Below, in pieces: positions 1 through 12,400 of a stretch of DNA of 19,201 bases. Below the pieces are notes generated by a model. That model was given only the letters and a program-made list of their open reading frames with translations. It did no database searches and had not been told where the DNA came from. The stretch comes from CAZIKF01 sp964539825 (GTDB taxonomy: Bacteria > Muiribacteriota > UBA6191), in contig CAZIKF010000062.1 of the NCBI GenBank assembly GCA_964539825.1, positions 1 through 19,201 on the forward strand, written 5' to 3'. The first letter of the stretch is position 1, and every line of letters begins with the position of its first letter. The translations under genes and the position numbers were made by a program.

Positions 1-9
1 TACGACCAC

Positions 10-39
10 ATTATAGAATTGTTTCCAATTTATTCTCAA
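10..39 (-). promoter_or_regulatory. Candidate sigma-70-type promoter for a gene beyond the left edge
   Basis: On the minus strand a TTGAGA hexamer (39..34) is followed after 18 bases by a perfect TATAAT hexamer (15..10). It lies 39 bases after the stop codon of the giant gene and points out of the window. This would fit a separate transcription unit downstream. The rest of the 1..77 spacer shows no clear terminator hairpin with a U-run. A match of this kind can occur by chance in AT-rich spacer, so the call is tentative. Confidence 0.35.
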
Positions 40-77
40 CAAAAGCGGAGACAGGTTTTTTACGCCCGGCTTCTTCT

Positions 78-470
78 CTAGTTGTTAAGGCAACAGCGGA
101 ATTTTGCGGTACTTGCTGAGCTGTAACTGAAGGCTGCTGGGTTTTCGAGCAGTTGGCATCCAGTTCCGGGGGGCTGAAATCCCAGTACCTTGGAGGTACT
201 GTAATTGGAGGTCAGGTAACTTGATCCGTCATCCAGGTTTAACGAGGCCTCATCTGCCTGGCAGGCGGAGGTATATTCTTGGAAGTTACATACGTGTCCC
301 TGGGTCTGGCCATCAAGAGCGCAGGTTTCCACTGAGTTTTCCGGTGTGTCTGTGAGGTCGGCACTTCGAATGCAGTATTCAAGATTGCCCGAGAGATTCG
401 TATAGTTCGTTGGACAACTCAGGGCTGGCCGGATGTGCACATGCATGAAATCAGCATGGGACTCATTATC
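78..470 (-). other. C-terminal His-x-His and Cys-rich domain of the giant protein (possible C-type-lectin/FGE-like fold)
   Basis: After the last decapeptide comes HADFMHVH (HVH at 435-443), then a segment with eight cysteines ending in FRCCLNN at the stop. The order CP...EYCI...ETC...HVCNFQEYTSAC...FRCC resembles the pattern Cys-Pro, FCI, Cys, rLCt-x-x-EW-x-x-AC and a final RCC seen in formylglycine-generating-enzyme-like and C-type-lectin-like domains of bacteria, but it is short for that fold. The upstream paralogue ends in a homologous domain with four cysteines in matching places. Disulfides in an exported protein are plausible. The fold assignment is inferred from cysteine pattern only. 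Confidence 0.55.
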
Positions 471-3400
471 TCCTGCGCCCATATCCATGAGTTTCTGGAA
501 ATTAGTCTCAGAGGTTAGGAGATGAGTCTTGTCTATTGCGGATGCAGGTATTCCAGAACCATCTACGAGTCCATCCAACAGGTAAGTATGATTGAGTAAT
601 CGGGTATCGCTGGAATTGGAACTGTCTTTAAATAAAGTGACCCCTGTTATGGATCCGTCTTGGATTTTGCCGGAAGTTACTTCCAGGCTGGGAACAGTCC
701 CTGAGGTTAGCAATTCACTAAAATCAGTGCTCTGCAGGGTTCGATTAGAAAGGCGATCTTCTCCGATGGTATTGGTCTGAAAATCATCTCCAGTGACAGA
801 CTCACTATTCACCACAGAATTATCGGTAAACAGGGTGGTGCTAGTATTAAACTTTGAGATCCTAAGTGTGTTGTCAGCAAGCTTAGTCCTGGGGATGGTC
901 GTGGGGAATTTGCTTGTGTCGATTGTAGAAGACTGAAATCGATCCCCGGCGATGGAATTGGCGGCAAATTTGGACCCAGGAATAGAAGTTGCAAACTCCG
1001 ATCCGATTAAAGATCCATCTAGAATGTGTACTCCGGACACCTGCCCTGTAACCAGAGTCAGTGAGACAGTAGAGTTGAATATGTGTTCAGTGGAAATTAC
1101 CAGCCCATCAAGATGGACCGCATGGAGCGCTCCGTCTTCAAGATGAGGCCAGAGGAGAGAATCATCATCCACCTTTGAACTCTCCACATTTCCTAAAGCA
1201 AGAATATCCGCCGTCAGGGACCGGCTCGACACATGAGCCCCAGTTAATGAATTTGCTATAAAGTCTACCGCCTCAAGAGAATCATCAATGATACTTCCAG
1301 CAGTAATAGATGAACTTGCGAATCGAGAGGTTGGTATGGTGAGGTCATCAATCCCAGTCGTTAGGATGGAGGCGGATGCAAAATGATCGTTGACCAGCAC
1401 TGAGCTAGCCAGGACTCGTTCCGTGATAGTCCCATCTTTGATCCAGATCGAGGTGAATCCAAAACTTGAAAGTAGGTTGGCGGGAAGTGTATCCGAAGTA
1501 ATGCGATTTCCATTGATACCAGTGGAAAATTGGCTTCCGTCGATGCTTTCAGCGATGAGATGGGAGGAGTTCACAACCTGAGTCTGAAAAGAGGAGGCCA
1601 GGATGGCGTGTAGGTCGAATTTGTAGGCGGGAATTCTTTGGGTGGTGGAGAGTTTTGCAAGGGTGATGGCCCCTGAATCCAGACGATTTTGCGGAACGGC
1701 TCCGAGACCATCCTCAACGGTTCCTCTGCTGGCAATTCTGCTACTATCAATACTTTGGTCACTAAAGTGGTCTTCGTTGAGATTTAGCGCTGCAACATGG
1801 GAACCAGTAATTTCCTCAGTTTCGATTTGTGAAGTTTCAACGGAAGCATCGGTGATATTGGTAGAACTAAGAACTCTGGAGTCGAAATCAGAGCTGGTTA
1901 GAGCAGCGCTTTTAAAAGCACTGTCTTTAAATGTGTTGGAGGAGAGGTTCCCGGCTTCCAGGGAATGATTGAGTAGCTCACGGGCTGATAGGGTTTCTGA
2001 GGAGATTCTTCCTTGTGTTAGAGAAGCGGAAGTGATTGCGGATCCGATTAGAAACTCATCCACAAACTCTCCGCCGGTTAATGTTTGCGACGAGATTTTT
2101 GAGCCGGGAATAAATCCAAGGAAGTCCTCTCCTTTGAGGGAGTTATCCTTGAAATGGATGGAGCTTAGAACCGCGCTTTGGGTATTTGAAAGCAGGATTA
2201 AATCATCGGCCATAACTGCTGAGAAAAGTCCCCCGGAAGAGAAGTGTCCGGTAAGAAATGCATTATCGGAGGTAGAGCTATCATCTAAACCCTCAAGTTT
2301 GATCACACGGCCCACGATGGAATGGTCAGCAACCTGGGTAGGGGCGAGAGTTCCCAACTGAGAACTAAAAATCACTTTGTTGGCAATCTTGGTACCTTCA
2401 ATACCTCCCGCGAATTTGGCACTCTCCAGTTCATGGCTCATAACATTGGATCCATGAATGGCATCGGCAGCAATCGCGAATGCGAATCCCGTATTTGTAA
2501 GGACCTTGATACGGATGATGGAATCAGACCCAAAATCCTCTCCTTGAATTCCCAGGTCCGCGAAGTGTCCCTGGGTTAGGATATTGGAGGACAGTTCAGA
2601 TTGGGTAATAACTGCGGTATCAAACTTGGTTTCTGTGAAGGAATTATCAGCAAAATAGCTGGTAGCAAAAGTTCCTCCCAGGGTTCCTGAGGTGACTGTA
2701 GCAGTATCAAGTTTTGAACCTGTGAGGAGGTTGCCAGAAGTTGTAGAGAGCTTTCCAGCAACCAGACTACCACTGACAAACTCCCTGGAGGCGAAGGAAT
2801 AGCTGGTCAGTTTTTCAGAGGGTATGGAGGTATTGGCAAATCTGGACCTGGAAAGGGTTGCAGGTAGGAAATGGCTTCCACTGACTTCACGGGATAGGAC
2901 ATGGGATGAACTTACCACCTGTAAAGCCAACAAAGAGCGTATGATACTGTCATCGCGCCACTTAGCTTCTGTGATGGCACTATCAGTCAGCTTATCTACG
3001 CTCACCGATCCAGACTCAATCAAATAGGCATAAATGGAATCATCCTCGATATGAAAGCTGCTGATCTGGGAGCTATTCAGGGAGTTATCCGTGAGGGATC
3101 TTAACGTGACTTTTTCCAACTCCAGGTCAAAACCGGGAGAAGAGAGATGGGTAGTTCCAAGGCTTTGATCTTGGAGATGCTGAGCACTGAAGACGGAGCT
3201 GGCAAATTCACTATCAGAAAAACTACTGTCCCGGAGATGAGTACTTAGAATCTGCTGATCTGCCAGCACTGAGCCAAAGAAGGAATCATCCTGGATTAGG
3301 TCCGTAGACAGAGAGCCATCAGTAATGGAATCACTGTCCAATATGGAGTTTGCCAACTCAGCTCCGGTAATAGTTCCATCAATAATGTGGTTGGTATCCA

Positions 3401-6400
3401 GAACTTCAAGTCTGATATTGTCGCCGTGTACGCCGTCTGCCGCGAACTTAGCCGTTGTAAGACTCTCCAGGGCGAAGAGATGCCTGTCCAGAGAGTCGCT
3501 TTCGATCTGCGACGCATTGATAGTGGAGGTAGCCAGCTTTTCAGCATCCAGGTGAGAATCCACGATGCTGCCGGATTGAAGAGCCCCTGAGTCAAGATCA
3601 GCCCCGGTCAGTCCTTCTGAGGAGAAGTGGACTGCCTGCAGCTTCGTTGAAGTAGAGAATACGGAACTGTCCAGAGCTCCCAATGGCTGATGAGTGCTCT
3701 GTGGTTTCAGTCGACGTAAATTGAGATTGGGACCGGAAAATACCGCCTCGTTTTGATCTAGCATGACAAGATCGGTAGGAGGCTGAGTCAGGATATCAAA
3801 TCGTGAGAAACTGGCTCCACCGTCATAACTAACCCATGCTGCCGCGGTGGTTACCAATAAGCCCACATTGGCATCTAAAAAGTGGATACCTCTTATAGCA
3901 CTGCCATCGGGAATTGTGGTAGTAGAGGCCTTTGAATCGGAGTTGTAGCGATGTAGGTTTTCCCCGTATCCTAGCCAGAATTCCCCGTCTTCAAGGATCT
4001 GAAAAACGGGAATATGAGAGGAGATGGAAGTTTCGATGGAGGACCAGCTAAAACCTCCATCCTGGGTTTTGAAGAGGTAGTCGCCTGTGCCTGGGCGATA
4101 TACGCCAAGGTATCCCGTGTCTCCATCCACAAAGTCTACCTGGGCGGGATAGATTCCATTGGTGCCGGAAACTACAATGACCGTCTCAAGACTGGAATTT
4201 TTCAGCTCCAAAAAGGCCTTTAAATCTGAATTGTAGGCAGCGGGCTGTACCTCGTTAGAGCTATTGACCCCAAAGGCCAGGATGCTCTTTGGATTGTGAA
4301 TGAATCCGAGACGGGCATCAGTTTGAAATGGGGTTGATGTGATACGCGAAAAGCTGACTCCCCCATCCGTAGAAAGAATCAGGTTTGAGCTCGAAGTACC
4401 TGAAATCAGGTAATTATCAAGGAAATGAATTCTGGTAAGAGTCTCACCTGGACTTGTATATAGAGATGAGAAGGAGACTCCGTGATCATTGGACTTAGAT
4501 AAACTTGTACCAGAGGCGGCGTAAAGGATGCTCCCGTCATCGGATCCATGTAGAGACTCGAAGGATTGGGTAACCTGGGTTTTCTCAAGGAATTCTCCAT
4601 GGGTAAAGCCCCCAGATTTCAGATAGGTAGAGCCTATTACTCCAGTGCCAAAAGAGGCATTCTCAATGGATCCTCTGCGGAAGTTAATGGATGTCAGTGT
4701 TGCGGATCCAAGAGAGGACTTTGTCAGGCTGGCGCTAAGAACATGATCATAGACATTGGGTTCCCAGGTATAGGCCTTTAAATCTGATCCCCGGTGGAGA
4801 ATTTTGCTCTCGCCCAGGTGAACAGGAGACTGTAAATAGTCTTCATCGGAAATCGACGCGTCAGAACTGATGGCGACAGCCGGGAGAATTTGTACCATGG
4901 AATCTTCAGCTATGTCATAAACCCATACACCAAAAGTCGAAGTTTCGGTAAAGAAGTAAATTTTGTCATGAAACTCGATAGGCTGCATGGTAGGAGATGA
5001 ATTTTGAAAGGAGGTCTGAAGCCCACTGGGTGTTTTAGATTGAACTGAGGCTCCAAAGGAGATGAATTTTGCCAAATCCCAGGATCCATCTCTCTCAATG
5101 GTTCCCCACAGTTCAGTTCCGTCGCGTACAAGAGTAATACCGTGAACCTTACTTGATGTTGTGGCTCCATCATCCAGGACAACAGACTGAAAAGTAGCCC
5201 CCCGGTTCGTAGAATAGTAGATTTTACCCGTGGTGGTCTCCTGCTGACTGGGAACGGCTACAGTGTCAGAGAAAATCGTCCACGGTAGTCCGTCTGAAAT
5301 GGGGCCTACCATACGTGTCCAGTTTCTCCCAGAGTTGGAGCTATACCAGATGCTCTCGGATCCCGAGTCGCGCGTCATCATCACTGCGGTGTGAAGATCA
5401 AAGTAGTGAAGATCCAGTACGGATTCCGGAACCTGGGTTACCTTTGACCAGGATGTGGCTGAAGAATCGGTGAAGTATAGGGTCAGGTCAGTACATACGG
5501 CATAGCCCTGGATCCGTGATAAAAAGAAAATATCCTCTATTTGTGTGCACGGAACGGTTCCCTGGTTAGGAAAACTGGTGAAATCAGAGGTAGTCTCGAT
5601 AGCATCCTGTCCTCGTCTAAAAATATAAAAGAGTTTTTCGCCGGATGATCCAGAAACATCGATGGCGTCGGCAATGAAGAGGTTGAGTGCAGAGGTGGCA
5701 GCATCATAAACGGATCCGGATTCATTGAGATCCTGAAACTGGTTGATGACCTCCGTTTGGATCAAATCATCACGAATTGAATCCGCTGCCAGATCGGAAT
5801 TATAGAGACTGAAACTGACGATAGAAGTGCCCAGGATGGATCCGTCCAGGATTTGGGTGCTTCCGAAAACATCACTGGGAGCGAGCTTTTCCTGGGTGAT
5901 GGCAAGATCAGTAATGTGTTCGGACTTGATTTCGGAGTTTGTGATGTGATCGGTAAGTACCTGGAAGGGAGCGAAGGAATCTCCACTTAAGACTGCGGAG
6001 CCAATCTTAGAGGACGGGATTGTACCGCTAATAAAGTGCTGTCCTTTCAGAGTAAAGTCTTCCAGGAGAAGCCCGGAGAGATTACTCGTGATGAGATGCT
6101 CTCCAGAGAGTGTTTTTGAAAGAATTTTATCCTTATCCAAACTTGATGAATCCAGATCCTGGGTGATAAGGGAGTCGGGTCGAAACTTTATCTCGGAAAT
6201 CTGATCATCTCCGAACCTTTGATTGGTCAGAGTACCAGAGGTAATGTGGTTACTGAGGATCACCGAGACGGCAAAGGCGTGTGTCGCGATCGCGTCATCC
6301 GCGAAATCCGCTGAAGTCAAAGATTGGGCTAGTATCTGAGAAGAGTCTATGGAATCAGGTAGAAGATCAGCCCCGATGCTATGGTCCTTAAAGTCATCGG

Positions 6401-9400
6401 AATGAAGACTTCTGTTGATGAAATGTTCACTTCGAATTGAATCAGCAGCAAATTGATCGTCGACCATAGAGCGATTTGCAAAGTCAGTTGTAGTCAAGGT
6501 CTTGTCCGCGAATTGAAAATGGGACAGCAATCCATCTACAAGATGATCGGTTTGGATAGCAAAGTCCGCAAAAGACCGATCTTCCAGTACCTGTGAGGCG
6601 ATATGTGAAAGTTGAATCGCACTGGTATCGACTTTGGATTCCGTGATTGCTGATGCGCTAATATCAGCAGAAGTTACGGCATTATCCTGAAATCTAGAAT
6701 TGGTTAACACTTCTAGCGGGGAAGTGGAAACTTTAGATTCCGTAAGGACCTCCTGCGCAAAGTGAAAAGCGGAAATGTCCTCGTCCCGGACCATTGTTGG
6801 GGCATTGATAGAAGCTGTGGAGAATACATCCTCCTCGAGAGTCTCAATGGCGATTTTCACTCTAATAATGGAGTCATCTATGAGATGTTCAGAGCGAATT
6901 TCACCATCGAGTACATGGCGGCCCTCAATCACCAGCGTCTGAAAAGCTGAATTCTCCATGGAGAGATCAGCGATATCCACTGTTTTGATTTCCTGATCCA
7001 CAATGTCCTCGCCCTTGATTGAATCAAAGGCGACTTTGGCAAGCGAGATTGAATCCGCAGAGAGTTTGGCAGAGGTGACAGCATAAGGGTGGACCTCCTC
7101 ATCTCCAATGGAACCGATAGCGAGTGCATCGGAGTCAATGGAATCGGTGGCAAAATCTTCATCCTCAAGACTGGAGTCCTCAATGACCCTGGAATCTACG
7201 GACGAACTGGCCAATTTCGAAGAAACAACAGCAGCCTGCTTAAGATGGGTGGAATTGAATATTTCTTCGGCAATGGAATTGGTAGTAAGTTGGTTATCTT
7301 CGATATCTACATTAAAGACTTCACTATCTACTACCTCCGGCCCCTCTATGGAATCCACGCCAAAGACCAGGGAGCTTAACGATGCCGAAACCAGATTCGA
7401 ACTTGTTACGGCATTGGAGTCAATGTGTTCCGAGCCGATAGCGGCATCTAGACGGGGATGCCATAGTATGAGACTGTTATCCAATGTGCCGGAAAAAGAG
7501 GGGATATAGAATCTACTCTGCGCCAGGATGACCTGATTCGTTCCACCATTTGAAGATCCGATTTCAAATGGCTGGCTTGTGAGCTGGGTGAGGGACCCGG
7601 AGGATAGGTCATATCGAAAAATAGCACTATGATCGTCCTTCCCTCCAAATAGGTAGAAAAATTCCTGGTACTCGATGACGTCACAGCCGGTGAAGTCAAA
7701 ATTTATCCCCAGGTTGGTAGAATTCCAGTTGTCATCTCCCTCATCATATTCAGAAATCTCATTTCCCATAAATACATAAATAGTAGTCCCTGTGGATACC
7801 GCCTCTGAACCTGTAATATCAAGAGGCATACGCTGAACATTTGTCCAGGTGTCGTTAGAAAAGCTATATTTATCCACACTGCCGGAATGATCTCCAAGTC
7901 CTCCCAAGAAGTAGAAGTCGCCCTTGTGCAGCAATCCTCCCGCACCCGTGTCGTTGGAATTCGCAAAGGTCTTAGTGCTAACCGTATAGAGTGTTTCGGA
8001 CTCGAAATCAAAAGCGCTCAGCACCGAATTTCGAAATAGGTACAGGGTCGTTTCGTTGGAAGCAAAAGCACTCGCGGTAAGGGGAGTCGAGAGAAGAGCC
8101 GAAACCGTTGAAGTTGACTTGGTATGTAAATTGATCTTCAATCCTCCAGCCAGGTAGATATTGTCCTCAAATACTGCCATGGGGGTATTGGATCGATTCG
8201 AAAAGGAGAATCCGCTAAAGGTCGTGTAGTCTCCGCTTCCCCCGGCTGAGATATGTCGATCAATTATGGAGTCGTCGGCGAGATCTATATCCGCGATGGC
8301 ATCATCGTCGATTTTATCGATGGTGATGGCTGCTGGAGCTAGTCTTGAGTTTTCAATGGTGTTGTTTTCAACCCTGGCGCTATCAATGGAGGCGGGTCCT
8401 AGTTCACGGTTGGTGATGGTCAATTGCAAAATATCCGCAGAGAGAATCCCAGCTGTGTCCACCTGGGAGCCATCCAGGGAATCGTCGGCGAATTTCTCAA
8501 AGGTGAGTGAACTGTTTGAGAGATTTTGAGTTGCAATGCCAGAATCATCATCGAGAATATGGCTGGTATTGACTGCTCCAGTGACCATGTTAGTGCCCTC
8601 TATGGTCTCAGAGGCAAAGTCTGAGGTCTCCAGGCTATAGTCGAGAAAATTATCTGTACGTAGGGTAAGCGGTGCGATGATAGAACTAATCACAGCAGCT
8701 GAAGTCACCTTTTGTGTTGTGACTGAGCTGGTTTGGAAATGGCGATTCTCGAATTGGTCGGTGGCGATGTCAGTATGCTCCAGGGAATCATCAAGGATTT
8801 GCTCGGTCTTGAGGGTCTTGGAAAGGAATTCATCTGTATCCAGAGTTTCAAAGGCGATATGCCTGGCTAGTATGGCAGCAGACGCAAAAACAGACCCGGG
8901 GAGTGAGGATGAGATGATGTGATCTCCCTCAATGGATTTATCCGCGAAATCCTCACTTAGCAGGGTGGCGGAAACAAATTTGGAAGTCTGTAGAGTGGAG
9001 AGAGCCAGATGTCTGGCCTCTAGCTGTTGTGCTCCAATTTCCGTGGAGTCGAGAATTCCCGTTTGAAATAAACTTCCGTCCAGACTGGAAGTAGTGACTT
9101 TCACTCCCGTGATCATGGAGTCAGGAAAGTGTTCTCCTGAGAAGGCTTCAAGCTCAATTTTAGTCTCAATGATTACGGCCGCCTCAAAGTCTGCCGCAGT
9201 TAGGGAACCATCCAGAATTCCGAGGTTCCCTGCTCCTCCAGAGATCGTTTGGTCATCGATGATTGCGGTACCCGACAAAGCTCTTGCGAAGAATTCACCA
9301 TCGGTTCCAATGGTAAGTACTTTCAAGCCCTCGCTCTCTGCTGTGGACTGAGAGGAGGAATAGATCTCAAAGGACAGGTTCCCCTCTGGTTGTGAGAGGG

Positions 9401-12400
9401 TGTCTAGCTTAGCCACGGAACCACCGGCGACATGATAAAAATGAAACTTGGTGGCATCAACAGGATTCGCGGCTACCGCCAAAGTGCCGGTCTCCAGTGC
9501 TGAACCGACTGATCCTACGGGATACATTGCTTTTTCATCGGGAAAGTATCTATAAATTTCTCGGGAATCCTCCTGGTAGAGAAAAGCGCGATTGAGGTAT
9601 TGGGTCACCTGCCATCGATTGGAGTCTATCTGGGCCTGAGTGTCAAAATACTCCCAGCTAAGTCCAGTTGCAGTGGGGCCAAGGAATTGGGTTCGATAGA
9701 TCTTGTTGCCTAAAAGTGCATAGATACGATTATCAAATGTGAAGGATCTATTGCGAAATTTGCCTGTCTCAAAAGGTGAGCCTGAATCATTTTCTCGAGA
9801 CGAATTGGAAAGAGTCCCCAGGGTGGAGTTTTCCAGACTGACGAGGGCAATTGATGAGGTTTGAGAGAGGGTAAATTGAACGGCATCACTGGACCCGACC
9901 CGATGGGGAGCAAATCCAAAGTTGTCTGTATCGGTAAAGCTGGTCAACGGTAACGCGTTCTCCCTTTCATCCGAGAGGAAATATATGTTAGTGGTATTGA
10001 AATGGCGCCGAGCGGAAATGAGAAAATCGCCCTGAGAATCCTCAAATACATCCTGGACCAGCAGCAGTCCCTGAGTGGAGGTTTCTTCTCGAATCTCACG
10101 AGGATTGAGATCCAGGGAGCCTGAATTTAGATTAGCAATGCTGGAACGATAGAGGACTCCATCCCGAAGTTCCTGCACGGCAGTGGTGGAGTAGAATCCA
10201 AATTGAGTGATTTCAGAAGATCCAATTTCTCGGGCAGGAGTTCCGCCATGAATTAGAACTTGAGCAGGCTTTGAATTAGTGATGAGATAAAGCCTCTCAT
10301 GGTCATCCGACACAAACTGGACAGAACCGCTTACCCCCGTAAGAGAGGAGTTGGAGAGATTCTCAAGCCCTGAACCATCAAGAGAAGTGCGGTAGATATT
10401 ATGAACCGAGCCATCCAGGTTTGAGAAGTAAACCCAGTCATTCTCAGGTGCCAGCGCAATGCCGGTGACATCATCAGCGCTAGTACTGTTTACCAGTGTA
10501 CTGTGAGTTGAGGTATGCGGATTATAGTATCGCAGTCCTAGAGTGGGCTCGAAGTAAGCTACGTCAGAACTGATGGGAGACACAGTCGCATGTTCAAATG
10601 TGGGAGCTGAAGTTTCATGAGAAATCTCTTCTGAGAGCAGATCCAGCCTCATGATCTGGGCAAAGTCTGTATCACTTGCTGCATTTAAAGGGTAGATCTG
10701 TAGAGTATTCTCTTTGCCATCTCCTCCAAATAAGTAAAGCTGCTGAATCTTATGAAGATAGGAACCGCTAAGGATCGAGTTCTCATCGAGTGCGGGTCTT
10801 TCCACAAACTGATCCAGGTCAGGTTTATAGATCCATGCTCTTAAAAGAGGGCTCAAGGCGGTAAGACCTCCTGAAATGAAGACTTGATTGGGAGATAAAA
10901 TATCCAGATTGAAGGAGTGATGGGAGCTTACGGGAGAATCACTTATGGAGCTCCAGGTACTGGAAACAATCTTGAATTTTTGATTGCTATCTGTAGCAAG
11001 TCTATTACCTAGTAAATAAATATGATCGGAAACTGCTGCTATCGTGGAATCGGCATAGATCCGATTCGGTGAGGCCAGAGTGGACCAGCTATTCTGGTCT
11101 GGATCAAACTCATAAAACTTGGCAGAGGTTGAGGTGAGTTCTTCAAGAAAATAGACACTCTCAGTGTTGGTAGAATAAGTAAGTGTCCCCTCTGAATCTG
11201 TTTCAGCCCCGGTGATTTTACTTAGAGGCCAGAAGCGGCTCTGGGATAAGTCGTAATACCAGAAGGTATTTCCCTGTTGAAAGTAGACGTTTGTGCTGCC
11301 ATCGAAGGTGCAGGAAAAGGGAGTGTCGAAGGGGAGGGTTTCCAGTAAGGTTTCAAAAGTATCATTGTCTGGATCATATTCCAGGATCTGGTCTTCTGAA
11401 TTTCCGGCCCCAAATAGATAGACTTTATCGTGGAAACTTGCCGCACATCCTTGCTCATAGGTGGTGGGGAGCTTGGAGCTGCTCACGTGAAAAGCGTCTA
11501 CCGCAAGCAGCGCTTCCCCGCTCTCAAGGAAGGCCGGCCTCTCATTGATGCCCTGTGGGAAATAGGTGACCTGTCTGCTGTCGGATCCATCCAACTCAGA
11601 GACGAAGAGGTTCGTGACAGAGTTTGAACTGGCATTACTATTGAGGTAGTAGAGTTGATTGGCGTGAACCTTTGGATAATCCACATCGAGGCTTGAGTCC
11701 AGAACCACTATCTGGTCAGTGCCGTCTGAGTCGATGGCGTTTACCTGAAGGGTGGTGGTCTTGAGAAGGAATCTCTCCCCGGGGACTCCTGCGACCTGTG
11801 ACTGACCTACAAGATTTAATGTGCCGTCCGACAAAATCTGGAATCGCCGGAAGTCGTACGGACTCAGGGCCGCGAAGGTAGTTGAGTTATTGCCATCTCG
11901 GTCAATTTTCTGCAGCTTCCCATACTCTTTGGTGCCAGCGATATAGTAGAGAGAATCTGGCTCGGTTTCAGGTCCCCAGTGGCAATGGTGACCCTGGATT
12001 GAGAGGTTTGTAGCGGTTTCAGTGATGAGATTATATACATGGAGATTTCGTGAGTTATCATGAAAACAGATGTCAATTGCTGAGCGAGAGAGTCTTGGTG
12101 CGAAGACATTGGAGCCGTGAGAGTAGATACCTTGCTCACTGTCAAAACCATGTGAGTTTCTATAGATTGTGGTTCCGCGCGCGTAGATGTGCACGTCCAC
12201 TCTCTGCTGCAGCTTGGGCGGAAAGTTTGAAGATTGCTTAGACAGGCTTCCATTGGTTCCCACAAAGTTGTCATCATTCTCGTATACCTTGCTGTTCTCT
12301 AATTTGAATCCTCCAAAAAGGTAGAGGTTTCCATTTACATCCTTGAGTTGTGAATAAGCAACGGGGTTAGGTACGGTATTGGTAGCCCAGGTGCCGTTGT

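Noticed and set aside
1642..2361. Open frames on the plus strand (for example 1642-1968 and 1969-2361) as genes
   Set aside because: They lie antisense to the decapeptide array. Their Ser/Glu/Leu-rich sequence is what the reverse complement of a 30-bp repeat would give. They have no recognisable domain. All other short frames inside 78-19201 were rejected for the same reason.
490..3690. CRISPR-like array because of a 30-bp period
   Set aside because: The period is continuous and coding, without identical repeats separated by unique spacers. It is a protein-level decapeptide repeat.
3690..5740. Sialidase activity from the Asp-box motifs
   Set aside because: Asp-boxes are structural and occur in many propellers. 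I see no FRIP motif or catalytic Arg triad and Tyr/Glu pair.
490..9270. Canonical pentapeptide-repeat (A-[D/N]-L-x-x) protein
   Set aside because: The five-residue spacing fits but the A-[D/N]-L signature does not, and successive pentads alternate in type.
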